From JAKAGZ01 sp035266865 (lineage in GTDB: Bacteria; Bacteroidota; Ignavibacteria; Ignavibacteriales; Ignavibacteriaceae), in the NCBI GenBank assembly GCA_035266865.1, contig DATFMR010000016.1, positions 1 through 56,469 of the forward strand: a stretch of 56,469 bases of DNA, read 5' to 3'. Position numbers and translations under genes: made by a program. Positions 9,174 through 18,693 of this stretch are shown here, piece by piece. The notes below the pieces were generated by a model. That model was not told the origin of the DNA and made no database searches. It saw only the letters and a program-made list of their open reading frames with translations. How positions within the stretch are numbered: position 1 is the stretch's first letter; each line of letters opens with the position of its first letter.

Positions 9174-9453
9174 CTTTTCTCCCATTGATAAATTAATTTT
9201 TAATTTCTTCCTTTTTGCATTAGGACATTAATTATTTTAAAAGGTTACTTAAAACTCCAAGTACTAATTCGTATAAAATCTTAATTTGTTTAATTTTGAA
9301 TCAAAAATATCATTTAAATAGCTTCTATAATGATTTTAGTTACGAACGGTAGAATAATTACATATTCGGTATTTTAAGCACCTTATATTTATATCAGTTT
9401 GACAGTTAATCCAAAGGAATAGTTTATAAGAGGTAAAAAAGAATTTAATTTTG

Positions 9454-9471
9454 TTGGATTTAGCAATCCAA
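9454..9471 (-). terminator. Hairpin after the nucleotidyltransferase gene
   Basis: TTGGATT (9454-9460) and AATCCAA (9465-9471) form a perfect 7-bp stem with a TAGC loop, 10 bp after the stop of the gene at 9481-10884. The U-tract on the minus strand is poor, so it may be a weak terminator or an RNA 3'-end stabiliser. The remainder of 9186-9480 holds nothing else I can identify. Confidence 0.45.
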
Positions 9472-9480
9472 ATCAGCTGT

Positions 9481-10884
9481 TCAATTATTTAAGTAATTAT
9501 CTTTTATTTTTAATAGATACTCGTATGCTTCCTCATAATTATTACCAATCTGTCCATCTAGTATAGCATCTTCAATTGCAGTTTTTATTTCACCTACTTT
9601 TTTTGAAGGTTTTAAATTACAAATTTTCATGATTTCATCTCCTCTAACCGGCGATTGAAAAGCTCTCAATCTATCTTTCTCTTCAACCTCCCATACTTTT
9701 TTCATAACATTTTCATAATTGCTAAGATATTTATTTACTTTTACTTCATTCTTACTTGTAATATCAGCCCTGCATAAAGTTATTAAATCTTCCAAATCAC
9801 TCCCTGCTTCTACAATAAATCTTCTTATAGCAGAGTCTGTCACTTCTTCCTTTGCAAGTGCTATTGGCCTTAAATGCATTCGTACAAGTTTCTCAATATA
9901 TTCAAGTTGGTTCATAGGAAGTTTTAACCTTCTGAAAATCCCTTTCATCATCCTTGCGCCAATTTCTTCGTGACCATGGAAAGTCCAGCCAGTTCCTTCG
10001 ACAAACCTTTTTGTCTGAGGCTTCGCAATATCATGGACTAATGCTGCAAAACGTAACCATATATTGTCAGTTGCTTTTGAAATATTATCAACAACTTTAC
10101 AAGTATGCAGGAAGACTTCTTTATGATGATAATCCTTTCGTTGTTCAACTCCCGCAAGATTAGCTACTTCGGGAAAAACTATTTCCATAACGCCTGTTTG
10201 CTGCATTAATTTTAATCCCACAGATGGCATATGTGATTTTAGTATTTTTATAAATTCGTCGGTAATCCTTTCCTGTGAAACAATTTTCAATCTTTCATTC
10301 AGAGCTTTTGCTGCATTAAGTATTTTTTCATCTACTTTAAAATTTAATTGCGCCGCAAACCTGAATGCCCTCATAATTCTTAATGGGTCATCATTAAAAG
10401 TATAAATAGGATCTTGCGGAGTTTTTATAATCTTGCTTTCAATATCATTGAGTCCGGTATATTGATCAACAAAATAACCAAAATCATTTTTATTGATAGA
10501 TACCGCAAGCGTATTAATGGTGAAATCACGGCGTTTAATATCATCTTCAAATGTACCTGTTGTTACAGCTGGTTTTCTACTATCTTTGCTATAGGATTCC
10601 TTTCTCGCACCTACAAATTCCAGATCAAAATCGTTAAACCTAAAATGGGCTGTTCCATAGTTTTTAAATAACGATATTTTTTTTACACCTAATTCTTTGG
10701 CAAGTTTTGAAGCATAATCCGGTCCATTTCCAATTACAAGAAAATCCATTTCATTTCTTTCTCTTTGCAGTATTAAATCTCTGATAAATCCACCAACTAA
10801 AAAAACTTTATAATTTAATTGATCAGCAATATTAGTAGCTACGTTTAAAAATTCGTATTTATTTAACTTTTTTGCGAAATCCAT
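9481..10884 (-). CDS. CCA tRNA nucleotidyltransferase / poly(A) polymerase family with HD domain
   Basis: This 467-residue protein has a class II nucleotidyltransferase head with the GGFIRD motif near residue 31. The neck and body carry the RRDFTINTLAV and RIMRAFRFAAQ motifs of CCA-adding enzymes, and a C-terminal HD domain follows (LVHDIAKPQTKRF, then HGHEEIGA). It should add or repair the CCA end of tRNAs, consistent with tRNA-Leu in this window lacking an encoded CCA. One oddity: the metal-binding pair is written E-M-D (NEMDFLVIG), where D-x-D is usual. This is a conservative change of the first carboxylate. A dedicated poly(A) polymerase role cannot be excluded. Confidence 0.87.
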   Translation of the reverse strand: MDFAKKLNKYEFLNVATNIADQLNYKVFLVGGFIRDLILQRERNEMDFLVIGNGPDYASKLAKELGVKKISLFKNYGTAHFRFNDFDLEFVGARKESYSKDSRKPAVTTGTFEDDIKRRDFTINTLAVSINKNDFGYFVDQYTGLNDIESKIIKTPQDPIYTFNDDPLRIMRAFRFAAQLNFKVDEKILNAAKALNERLKIVSQERITDEFIKILKSHMPSVGLKLMQQTGVMEIVFPEVANLAGVEQRKDYHHKEVFLHTCKVVDNISKATDNIWLRFAALVHDIAKPQTKRFVEGTGWTFHGHEEIGARMMKGIFRRLKLPMNQLEYIEKLVRMHLRPIALAKEEVTDSAIRRFIVEAGSDLEDLITLCRADITSKNEVKVNKYLSNYENVMKKVWEVEEKDRLRAFQSPVRGDEIMKICNLKPSKKVGEIKTAIEDAILDGQIGNNYEEAYEYLLKIKDNYLNN

Positions 10885-10988
10885 CAGTACTCTTTATTTA
10901 AAAAAGTGAAGAATACAAAGATAAAATATTTTTAGGTGAAATTTGTAAGAATAGGATAATTCTTTTGGTCAGAAAGGCCTATATAGAT

Positions 10989-12071
10989 TTAGGATACAGG
11001 ACGTGCATTGCTACCCATAAGTACTGCGAGAGGTTTAAGAGGTTCAAAGTTGCTGCAAATTATCTTCATTGCAGCCGCAATCGGAACAGAAAGGAACATT
11101 CCGACAATTCCCCAAATCCATCCCCAGAATATTAGTGAGAACAAAACAAAAACTGTGCTTAGGTCCATTTGTCTCCCCATAAAATGAGGCTCAATAAAAT
11201 TTCCCATAATACTCTGATTAAAAAATAAAAGAACAGCCATTGATATTGAAGTAAATCCAAATCCGTATTCGATTAAAGCAACAAGTATCGGAAATATCGA
11301 AATCAGGATTGATCCTATGTTCGGTATAAAATTAAAAAGAAAAGTTAAAATTCCCCAGGCAAGAGGGAAATCAATTCCGTAAGCCCATAGGATAATTGAA
11401 ACAATAAGTGCTGTAATTATGCTCACTATTGTTTTTATTACAAGATAGGATTGCAGTTGTGTATTGATGCTTATTAAAATTTTTGATATCGTATCGCTTT
11501 TACTTGCAAACGCTACTTTAATTCTTTCTTCAAAATTCTTTTTACCAAGTATCATAAATATCCAAAATATCAAGGAAATAAATAAATTAGAAAGCAAAGC
11601 TGAAAGGGAATTAAATATGCTCTGTATAATGCCGGCTTTAAATAACCCCTGGAAAATTGATGAAGCATCAAATTTATCAATCCGCAGATTAAGCATTTCG
11701 CTCAATTCTTTTATAGTCAAATTAAATGGAGCAAGAGATGACTCAAGAAATGCAAGTAGCCTTTCTACATAGTATTTAATTTTATCTGCAAACAAAGGAT
11801 AATTAGAAGCAAGCAAAAGTCCTAGCAAATAATATAACCCGAACATAGCAATCAATAAAAGCGAAATTGTTACCCACCTTGGTACCTTCCGATCATGCAG
11901 ATATTCCAATGCCGGATGCAATAAATAGGTCATGAAAATTGCTATTGTTATAGGAATGAGAATTTCCCTTAAAGCAATTAATATGTATACAAAAATAACG
12001 AATGAAATAAACCCGATAAAATAAGTCAGGATTGAAGTGTTCTTAATATTTATTTCTTTCGATTCGGGCAT
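10989..12071 (-). CDS. AI-2E family (PerM/TqsA-like) transporter
   Basis: This 360-residue integral membrane protein has about eight predicted helices: two near the N-terminus, a pair at about 60-85, and a cluster from about 150 to the end. The C-terminal segments (GILTFLFNFIPNIGSI, NFIEPHFMGRQMDLSTVFVLFSLIFWGWIWG) are the most conserved part of the AI-2E/UPF0118 family. Family members include autoinducer-2 exporters and Na+/H+ antiporters, so the substrate cannot be inferred. It begins 4 bp after the membrane metallopeptidase gene and is probably co-transcribed with it. Confidence 0.9.
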   Translation of the reverse strand: MPESKEINIKNTSILTYFIGFISFVIFVYILIALREILIPITIAIFMTYLLHPALEYLHDRKVPRWVTISLLLIAMFGLYYLLGLLLASNYPLFADKIKYYVERLLAFLESSLAPFNLTIKELSEMLNLRIDKFDASSIFQGLFKAGIIQSIFNSLSALLSNLFISLIFWIFMILGKKNFEERIKVAFASKSDTISKILISINTQLQSYLVIKTIVSIITALIVSIILWAYGIDFPLAWGILTFLFNFIPNIGSILISIFPILVALIEYGFGFTSISMAVLLFFNQSIMGNFIEPHFMGRQMDLSTVFVLFSLIFWGWIWGIVGMFLSVPIAAAMKIICSNFEPLKPLAVLMGSNARPVS

Positions 12072-12075
12072 TTAC

Positions 12076-14307
12076 TTAATTCAGATTGGTTATTATTAAA
12101 GTAGAAAATATTTTGTCAGCATTATAATAAAACCAATTTGCTTTTACAAAATTATTTTTAGCTATTACATAAAAATTTCGATCCTCTTTATATCGCAGTG
12201 CTAATGAAGCCATTTTCCGAGCATTTTTAAAATCGAGTTTCTTCATCATAAATTGGGATAAATTAAAGACAGCAAAGCTACTTTCTAAATCTGAAACGGT
12301 GAAATTTTCAAAGCCGGTTATAAACGAATTGTAATCAACTTTTGTAAGTTCTGCTAAATTGATATAGAAAGGTATAGAACTATAAACATATCCATTATTG
12401 TTAATAACTTTAATAATTCCAAGTTTTTGGGATTCAGTACCAGTAATATAATCAACTAAAGACTGATTATTTTTTATTAAATCGATTCTGAATTTTGCCA
12501 GATTACTTAAATTTCTGTTTGGATTTTCAACAACCAAATCCTTATACAATGAATCAGCGATATTTATTTTACCTGATATAGCATAATAATCAGCTAGTCG
12601 AAATTGAATATTGTAATAATATGCTGTATTTGGAAATTTTCTTAAAGAATTTCTTAAAGTATCAATTGCTGCTCCAAGATTATTCTTTTCTTTTAATGAT
12701 GATGAAAGACCTATTACAGCCGAATAAACAGGTGCAGTATTCAATATTTCTTTAAATATTATAGTCGATTCATCATAATCATTAGAGGAATAGGCATCCC
12801 AGCCATTTTCTAATCTATCCGCAATATATCTGGGGCAAATTTTTTGAAAGATTGTCTGTCTGCCGAAATAATAATCTGCTTTGGCCTTCCTGTATTTTAG
12901 ATCAAAAGTCTTTATATATTCAATATATTTTTGAATAACTGAATCAATCTTGATTTTATAATATCTGGTAAAATCCATATCAGAATAGAATTTTTTGAAT
13001 TTTTCTATACCAAAATTTTTAATTAGATATTTAGAAAACGAACCTGAATAAATATATGAGATTGATGAAACTTTATTGAAAAAATTGAACCCTTTAAAAA
13101 TATATGCAAGATTAACCTGATACCCATTTTCGTATGCCAGAGCAGCCATATAATCAATGGTATTATTATCAAATACAGGATCAGCAGCTACAGCAACACC
13201 TTCAATTAATGCAGGGTTATAGTTATCGGCAACTTTAAAGATGCCTGTTCCAAAATTAGCTGAAAAAATATGAGCAATTTCATGTTTCAATGTTTGTTTG
13301 TAACTTTCAATCGATACATAAATCTGCCCCAACCACGGTTTAGCAACATCTGCATTTGCAGACCCAAACAAATTCCCTTTTTGTTCACTTGAAGCAAATA
13401 CATAGGAATTGATCTTATTTTCCGGTTCCTTATTAAAAAATTCACTTAATTGAGAAAAATAAAATTCGTGTTCAAGTGATATTAGTTTGGCAAAATTATC
13501 ATCATAGTCCGGATTAACATAAATCGTAAAATGAGGAGTTTCTATTTTTTTACTTAATGTATTCCTCAAGCTCGTATTTGTTGTAGAATACCCTAATACA
13601 GGAGATAAATAAATAAAGACAGCAGCAGTAAATAAGATTAAAGTGGCTAAGACGTTCTTTGGAATTTGTAATCTTTTCTTTAATGAATAATAACAGGTTA
13701 TACTAATTGCTGAGAAATAGATAATGTTTATTAACCTATAAGCAACGAGTTTTCCACTAATTTTGATTCCTTCATCATATATTGTTCCAGGGAAATATCC
13801 AAAAATTGGATTAAAGAAATATACCTGCGGATTAAAATAAAATTCGAAAAATGGTATAAGCAAAATTGCAATTGTTATAAGTATGAAAAATAAGACTCTA
13901 AATCTTTTACAAATAAAAACTGAGAATATTCCGAGCGCACTTCCGATAATAATTGAAGGAAAAGTTATTACTAAATAAAACAAGGTACCATATTTCAATG
14001 AACAAAAGATAGTCAAGATTGAATGGGATATCGAAATTATAATGGGAAAAATTAAAAATAGAAAGAATGGAAATTTATAGTAATTAAAGAGAGAAATTTT
14101 TAAGGACGATTTCTTTGCATATCTGAATGTTTTAATAGTATAAATACCTGAAAGAAAGACTAATAGAATTGAATTCGCGAATGCAAATTCGAATCCATAT
14201 ACATTAAATAAAGGCAGAAAAAGCAGTAAAATATTAAATAAGATTATTACAAAAAGATAAATTAGAAGCCTTGGGTAACTTTTTAATATTTTATTTAATT
14301 TGCTCAC
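12076..14307 (-). CDS. Polytopic membrane metallopeptidase (peptidase MA-like) with TPR tail
   Basis: This 743-residue protein has three parts. Residues 1-245 hold about seven hydrophobic helices. Residues 260-480 form a gluzincin-type domain with HEIAH at 342-346 and a downstream EG motif (ALIEGVAVA, Glu369) that supplies the third zinc ligand. The rest, roughly residues 500-743, is helical and TPR-like. The catalytic domain probably faces the periplasm, because it follows the last helix and a secreted-like stretch. No substrate is known to me. It lies 5 bp after murA and 4 bp before the AI-2E transporter gene, so a cell-envelope role is plausible. Confidence 0.75.
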   Translation of the reverse strand: MSKLNKILKSYPRLLIYLFVIILFNILLLFLPLFNVYGFEFAFANSILLVFLSGIYTIKTFRYAKKSSLKISLFNYYKFPFFLFLIFPIIISISHSILTIFCSLKYGTLFYLVITFPSIIIGSALGIFSVFICKRFRVLFFILITIAILLIPFFEFYFNPQVYFFNPIFGYFPGTIYDEGIKISGKLVAYRLINIIYFSAISITCYYSLKKRLQIPKNVLATLILFTAAVFIYLSPVLGYSTTNTSLRNTLSKKIETPHFTIYVNPDYDDNFAKLISLEHEFYFSQLSEFFNKEPENKINSYVFASSEQKGNLFGSANADVAKPWLGQIYVSIESYKQTLKHEIAHIFSANFGTGIFKVADNYNPALIEGVAVAADPVFDNNTIDYMAALAYENGYQVNLAYIFKGFNFFNKVSSISYIYSGSFSKYLIKNFGIEKFKKFYSDMDFTRYYKIKIDSVIQKYIEYIKTFDLKYRKAKADYYFGRQTIFQKICPRYIADRLENGWDAYSSNDYDESTIIFKEILNTAPVYSAVIGLSSSLKEKNNLGAAIDTLRNSLRKFPNTAYYYNIQFRLADYYAISGKINIADSLYKDLVVENPNRNLSNLAKFRIDLIKNNQSLVDYITGTESQKLGIIKVINNNGYVYSSIPFYINLAELTKVDYNSFITGFENFTVSDLESSFAVFNLSQFMMKKLDFKNARKMASLALRYKEDRNFYVIAKNNFVKANWFYYNADKIFSTLIITNLN

Positions 14308-14312
14308 AATTT

Positions 14313-15578
14313 TTAATATTCACTTCCCTGTACTCTTTCAATATCAGCACCAAGGGCTTTCAATTTTTCTTCAATTCTTTGATAGCCTCGATCCAGGTGA
14401 TAAACTCTAAGTACTTCGGTAGTACCTTCAGCTGCAAGGCCTGCAAGAACAAGACTAGCACTTGCCCTTAGATCCGTGGACATGACCTTTGCTCCCTTTA
14501 ATTTTGTTGTACCTTTAATTAATGCCGAGTTCTCTCTGACACTTATATTTGCTCCTAACCTAACTAGCTCAGGGACATGGCTGAACCTATCCAAATAAAT
14601 ATTATCAGTGACAGTGGAAACGCCATCAGCAAGGGACATATAGGCTATCCATTGTGCTTGCATATCTGTTGGGTAACCCGGAAAAATGGAAGTAGTTATA
14701 TCTGTTGGAATAATTGAACCTTTACTTGCATTCAGTTCTATTATGTTATTGTTTTTTATAATCTTACAACCACTATTTTCAAGTTTCAGTATAACAGAAT
14801 CTAAAAAATTACTCTTTATACCACTCATCCTAATATTTCCACCTGTTATCGCTCCGGCAATCAGCATCGTCCCTGCTTCTATTCTATCAGGAATAGTATC
14901 AATTTCAGAGTTATATAAATTGTCTACACCTTGAATGGTTATAGTTGAAGTTCCTATACCTTCAATTTGTGCTCCCATTTTTAGAAGAAAACTAGCGAGG
15001 TTAGATATTTCTGGTTCCTTTGCAGCATTATTTATTACTGTAATACCATTAGCTAGAGTTGCTGCCATTAATAAATTCCCTGTTGCACCAACTGAAGAAA
15101 TATCCAGATTGATTTTTGCACCTTTTAATTTTTTTGCTTTAGCTACTATGTATCCTTCTGTCAATTCTATGTCTGCACCCATTTTTTTTAGTCCTTCAAG
15201 ATGCAAGTTTATAGGCCTGGGCCCCCAGGCACATCCACCCGGCAAAGAAACTTTTGCATTTCCATACCTGGCAAGCAAAGGGCCAAGTACATATACACTA
15301 GCTCTCATTTTTTTGACGTGTTCGTAGGGAGCATCCTGACTTGTTATATTAGATGTATCAAGTTCCAGTTTATGGTTTTCAAATGAATATTCTGCTCCAA
15401 GATGATTCAATAGTTTAAGCATTGTAAATATGTCATTAAGTTCGGGAGTATTATGCAAAACTGATTTACCGTTGGCTAAAAGTGTTGCCGGCATTAAAGC
15501 AAGAGATGCGTTTTTTGCCCCATTTATTTTAATGCCACCTGAAAGTTTTTTGCCACCATGTATTACAAACTTATCCAC
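14313..15578 (-). CDS. murA: UDP-N-acetylglucosamine 1-carboxyvinyltransferase
   Basis: This 421-residue EPSP-synthase-fold enzyme catalyses the first committed step of peptidoglycan synthesis: enolpyruvyl transfer from phosphoenolpyruvate to UDP-GlcNAc in the cytoplasm. The substrate-binding Lys-Asn pair (INGAKNASL, residues 22-23) is present. So is the loop SLPGGCAWGPRPINLHLEGL, with the catalytic cysteine at about residue 116; Cys predicts fosfomycin sensitivity at the target level, where Asp would give resistance. Length is normal for the family. It lies downstream of a receptor kinase gene (85 bp gap) and 5 bp upstream of the membrane metallopeptidase. Confidence 0.97.
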   Translation of the reverse strand: MDKFVIHGGKKLSGGIKINGAKNASLALMPATLLANGKSVLHNTPELNDIFTMLKLLNHLGAEYSFENHKLELDTSNITSQDAPYEHVKKMRASVYVLGPLLARYGNAKVSLPGGCAWGPRPINLHLEGLKKMGADIELTEGYIVAKAKKLKGAKINLDISSVGATGNLLMAATLANGITVINNAAKEPEISNLASFLLKMGAQIEGIGTSTITIQGVDNLYNSEIDTIPDRIEAGTMLIAGAITGGNIRMSGIKSNFLDSVILKLENSGCKIIKNNNIIELNASKGSIIPTDITTSIFPGYPTDMQAQWIAYMSLADGVSTVTDNIYLDRFSHVPELVRLGANISVRENSALIKGTTKLKGAKVMSTDLRASASLVLAGLAAEGTTEVLRVYHLDRGYQRIEEKLKALGADIERVQGSEY

Positions 15579-15663
15579 TATACCTCAATAATATTAGATG
15601 AAGAAAAGAACTTAATTAGGTTATAAACAAATTAAATATTAAGAAAAGTAAAATCAATTTGGA

Positions 15664-17601
15664 TTAGTCCTGGCTGCCCAGTATGGTTCCATTAACACCG
15701 ACTAAAATAACTTTTTTGGAAGGTAAAACAGCAATATGATTTAAGGCGCCGAACTTTCCACTTGAAGTTGTTTCCCAGCTTTTTCCTGAGTCATCAGTAA
15801 CTAGAACACTTCCACTTCCTGTCAGAATAAGTCCATTTTTATTATCCAGGAAAGCAATAGAATAAAGTCCGGCTATTACACCTGAAGAAACATTTTCCCA
15901 AACGGCACCGCCATTTTCTGTTCTAAAAATTTCACCTCCACCACCGACAATTATTCCTATACTATTCGAAATAAATGAAATATCTTTTAAATAAACATCA
16001 CTAAAGCTAGTCATTGTTGTCCAGGTGTTTCCTTTATCAGTAGATTTTAATAACTCTCCATTCCATCCTACTGCAAATCCTGTATTTTCATTTTCAAACG
16101 CTATTGAATAAAGAAGTCTATGTGATGGTGAAAGCACCCTATTCCAGGTATCCCCGCCATTAATAGTTTTGAGAATTGTACCGTTACCCCCGGCAATAAA
16201 TCCAATATCAGAGTTATCAAAGAAATAAATGCCAAACAATGAAACTGATAAATCAATATTAACCTTTCTCCATGAACTTCCACCATCAGTAGTATTTAAT
16301 ATTGTTCCTTTTTCACCTATAACTAATCCTTTGCTTACATTAAAAAACTTAATATCATTAAAAATTAAATTTGATTCTCCGACAGGCATTACTTCCCAGG
16401 TTTTTCCGCCATTTATCGATTTTAATATCGTGGAATTTTCTCCACATGCATAACCAACAGAATCACTGACAAAATTTACTGAATTCAGATTGCTGGTTGT
16501 AGGGATATCAATAGATTTCCAACTTGTTTTTGTTAAATAGGATGGATTTGTTTTGTAAGTATTTTCACCATTGTTAATAATTTTTACCGGAGTTTCTTGC
16601 TCTGTCCAGGGTCCCGATATAGATTGGTAAACAAGATAAATTAGTGCGGCAAATACAATAATTATAAATAATACCAAAAAATATTTTTTTACTTTTTTTA
16701 ATAATTGCGAAGGGGAAGTTTCAATTCTTTTCGCTTTTATTTTTTCAACCTTTTTTTTATTAGTTTTTTTTGTTCTTTTGTAGGGTGTTACTGGAATATT
16801 GTTCAATTCAGCCTGGAATTCCTCACAGGAATGGTATCTCCTTGAAGTGGATTTGCTAAGTGCTTTAGCAAGCACAGAATCAACCATAGGTGGAATATTA
16901 TCAAACTGGCTGGATAATTTTACTGGATTTTTTTTCAGATGTGCTTCCATTATATGAAAATCAGTTGGAGCTTCAAATGGGGTCTTACCAGATAGCATTT
17001 CATAAAATGTAATACCTATTGAATATATATCACTTTGCAGCGTCGGTTCCTGCGCTTTAATCTGTTCCGGGCTCATATATAACACTGTACCCAGTTTGGC
17101 GCCCGTTTTTGTTATTCCACTTACTTCGTTAATAGATTTGGAGATTCCAAAATCCATTATTTTAGCAATTCCATCCTCATTAATTATAATGTTCGAAGGT
17201 TTAAGGTCCCTGTGTACAAATCCTTTTGAATGAGCATAGGAAACTCCAACTAGTATTTGATTTATAATATCAATAGCATAGGCGAGCTCCAGTTTTCCTT
17301 TTCTATCTATCAAATGCTCAAGAGTCTCCCCCGCAACATACTCCATTACAATCCCAAGAGTACCACCATCTTCAGTAAATCCATATACGGGAACAATGTT
17401 CGAGTGGTTTAGCTTTGCCTGGTTCTTTGCTTCTCTTTTAAATCTTTCAATAAATTGTGGATTTCTCAGGGCTTGCTGATTAAGTATTTTTAAGGCAATA
17501 TATCGTTCAAGTTTAAGATCGAATCCTTTGTAAACTATCCCCATTCCCCCTTCGCCAAGAATGTTAATTATTCTATAATTGTCTATTACCTTTCCGATCA
17601 T
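15664..17601 (-). CDS. Receptor Ser/Thr protein kinase with Ycf48-like beta-propeller
   Basis: This 645-residue PknB-type kinase has glycine loop GEGGMG (16-21), Lys38, catalytic HRDLKPSN (130-137) and DFG (150-152). A basic juxtamembrane stretch follows (about 275-306), then one membrane helix (307-327). The C-terminal half contains six or seven repeats of the type GTILKSINGGKTWE, characteristic of Ycf48/BNR-type propellers. It would face the periplasm as a ligand-sensing domain. All catalytic residues are present, so it should be active. It starts 2 bp after the PP2C gene, so kinase and phosphatase probably act as a pair. The ligand is unknown. Confidence 0.9.
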   Translation of the reverse strand: MIGKVIDNYRIINILGEGGMGIVYKGFDLKLERYIALKILNQQALRNPQFIERFKREAKNQAKLNHSNIVPVYGFTEDGGTLGIVMEYVAGETLEHLIDRKGKLELAYAIDIINQILVGVSYAHSKGFVHRDLKPSNIIINEDGIAKIMDFGISKSINEVSGITKTGAKLGTVLYMSPEQIKAQEPTLQSDIYSIGITFYEMLSGKTPFEAPTDFHIMEAHLKKNPVKLSSQFDNIPPMVDSVLAKALSKSTSRRYHSCEEFQAELNNIPVTPYKRTKKTNKKKVEKIKAKRIETSPSQLLKKVKKYFLVLFIIIVFAALIYLVYQSISGPWTEQETPVKIINNGENTYKTNPSYLTKTSWKSIDIPTTSNLNSVNFVSDSVGYACGENSTILKSINGGKTWEVMPVGESNLIFNDIKFFNVSKGLVIGEKGTILNTTDGGSSWRKVNIDLSVSLFGIYFFDNSDIGFIAGGNGTILKTINGGDTWNRVLSPSHRLLYSIAFENENTGFAVGWNGELLKSTDKGNTWTTMTSFSDVYLKDISFISNSIGIIVGGGGEIFRTENGGAVWENVSSGVIAGLYSIAFLDNKNGLILTGSGSVLVTDDSGKSWETTSSGKFGALNHIAVLPSKKVILVGVNGTILGSQD

Positions 17602-17603
17602 GA

Positions 17604-18326
17604 TTATTTACTGCTGATAACAACAAAAGAGTAGTTATCCGGAGCGCCTCCATCTTCAACAAGTTTTGATATCTCTGCTTCAATTTCGGTGAGGCTGTCA
17701 TTTTTTAATAGCTCTTCTATTTTTTCATCACTTAAAACTGTTGTAACACCATCTGTGCAGAGGAAAAATTTTTCTTCTCCAGAACCGATTTTTAATTTAC
17801 TTAAATCAACTTCTAGATCCAGATTATCACCTAAAGCACGCATAATTATATTTTTGTTAGGATGATTTTCTGCTTCTTTTAAAGTTAGGTATCCTTCATC
17901 AACTAACTTCTGAACTAATGAGTGATCCTTAGAAAGTTGTTTTAATTTACTATTTTTGCAATAATAAATTCTTGAATCTCCAACGTGTCCCCAATATGCG
18001 TTATCATCAGTTACGAATAATACCTCAGCAGTCGTTGCCATTCCTTTAAGATCGAAATCTTTGTTTGACTCTTCTATAACTTTTTTATTTGCTTCCTGTA
18101 TTGCTATTCGGATTCTTTCTAGGTAGTCAAAATCAGTATAATCTCTGAAACATTCAGCTATTGTCTCAACAGCAAGCTTTGATGCAATATCCCCGGCTTT
18201 ATTACCTCCCAGGCCATCACATACAACGGCGAGCAAGCCCTCTCCCATATCAAAAACCTCAACATAATCTTCATTGTCGCTTCTTTTTAATCCGACTTTA
18301 GATTGGGCTAAATATTTATATTTCAT
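17604..18326 (-). CDS. PP2C-family protein phosphatase (Stp/PrpC-like)
   Basis: This 240-residue cytoplasmic phosphatase has the PP2C motifs: RSDNEDY near residue 16, VVCDGLGGNKAGDIAS near residue 35 (metal-binding Asp-Gly), GHVGDSRIYY near 113, and FLCTDGVTTVL and GAPDNYSFVVI at the end, where DN is a metal ligand. It removes phosphate from Ser/Thr using Mn/Mg. It lies 2 bp before the receptor kinase gene, the usual arrangement for a kinase/phosphatase signalling pair. The pair may regulate MurA and neighbours, but that is inference from position. Confidence 0.93.
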   Translation of the reverse strand: MKYKYLAQSKVGLKRSDNEDYVEVFDMGEGLLAVVCDGLGGNKAGDIASKLAVETIAECFRDYTDFDYLERIRIAIQEANKKVIEESNKDFDLKGMATTAEVLFVTDDNAYWGHVGDSRIYYCKNSKLKQLSKDHSLVQKLVDEGYLTLKEAENHPNKNIIMRALGDNLDLEVDLSKLKIGSGEEKFFLCTDGVTTVLSDEKIEELLKNDSLTEIEAEISKLVEDGGAPDNYSFVVISSK

Positions 18327-18502
18327 TAACCACCGAAAAAATTATTAAAATAGAAATCAGCTAAAGGTTTTGAATTGAAGACCAAAATACATAATTCCTG
18401 AATAAAAATCCCTTCCAATTTTGGATATTGCTAAACTTCAAATCTTAGCCGCAAGTACAAATAATTCATACATTTGTCCCGAATATCAGCCTAGTGGGTT
18501 GT

Positions 18503-18531
18503 TTGCTAAACTCAGTGTTTAACTGTATATT
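18503..18531 (+). promoter_or_regulatory. Probable promoter for tRNA-Leu / tig / clpP
   Basis: TTGCTA (18503-18508), a 17-nt spacer and TATATT (18526-18531) lie about 37 bp before the tRNA. The geometry is that of a sigma70-type promoter, and position fits the start of the plus-strand unit. Confidence 0.5.
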
Positions 18532-18567
18532 TAAAGTTAATAAATTTTGGAAAACACCTTAAATTTT

Positions 18568-18649
18568 GCGAGAATGGCGGAATTGGCAGACGCGCTAGAC
18601 TTAGGATCTAGTACCGAGAGGTGTCGGGGTTCGAGTCCCCGTTCTCGCA
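18568..18649 (+). tRNA. tRNA-Leu (anticodon UAG)
   Basis: The acceptor stem is GCGAGAA (18568-18574) with TTCTCGC (18642-18648), and the discriminator base is A. The anticodon stem CTAGA/TCTAG encloses loop CTTAGGA, whose anticodon is TAG at 18602-18604, reading CUN codons. The long variable arm (about 13 nt after the anticodon stem) is of class II type, and the T-arm has stem CGGGG/CCCCG with loop TTCGAGT. The CCA end is not encoded and must be added after transcription. It precedes trigger factor, an arrangement seen in several bacteria. Confidence 0.97.
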
Positions 18650-18693
18650 CTCTTTTTAATCTTTAATCAAAATGACTAACTGAGGTAATAGAA

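Noticed and set aside
10947..10964. Small AAGAAT/ATTCTT hairpin between the AI-2E transporter gene and the nucleotidyltransferase gene
   Set aside because: It has only six weak A-T-rich pairs and no U-tract; it is more likely chance in AT-rich DNA.
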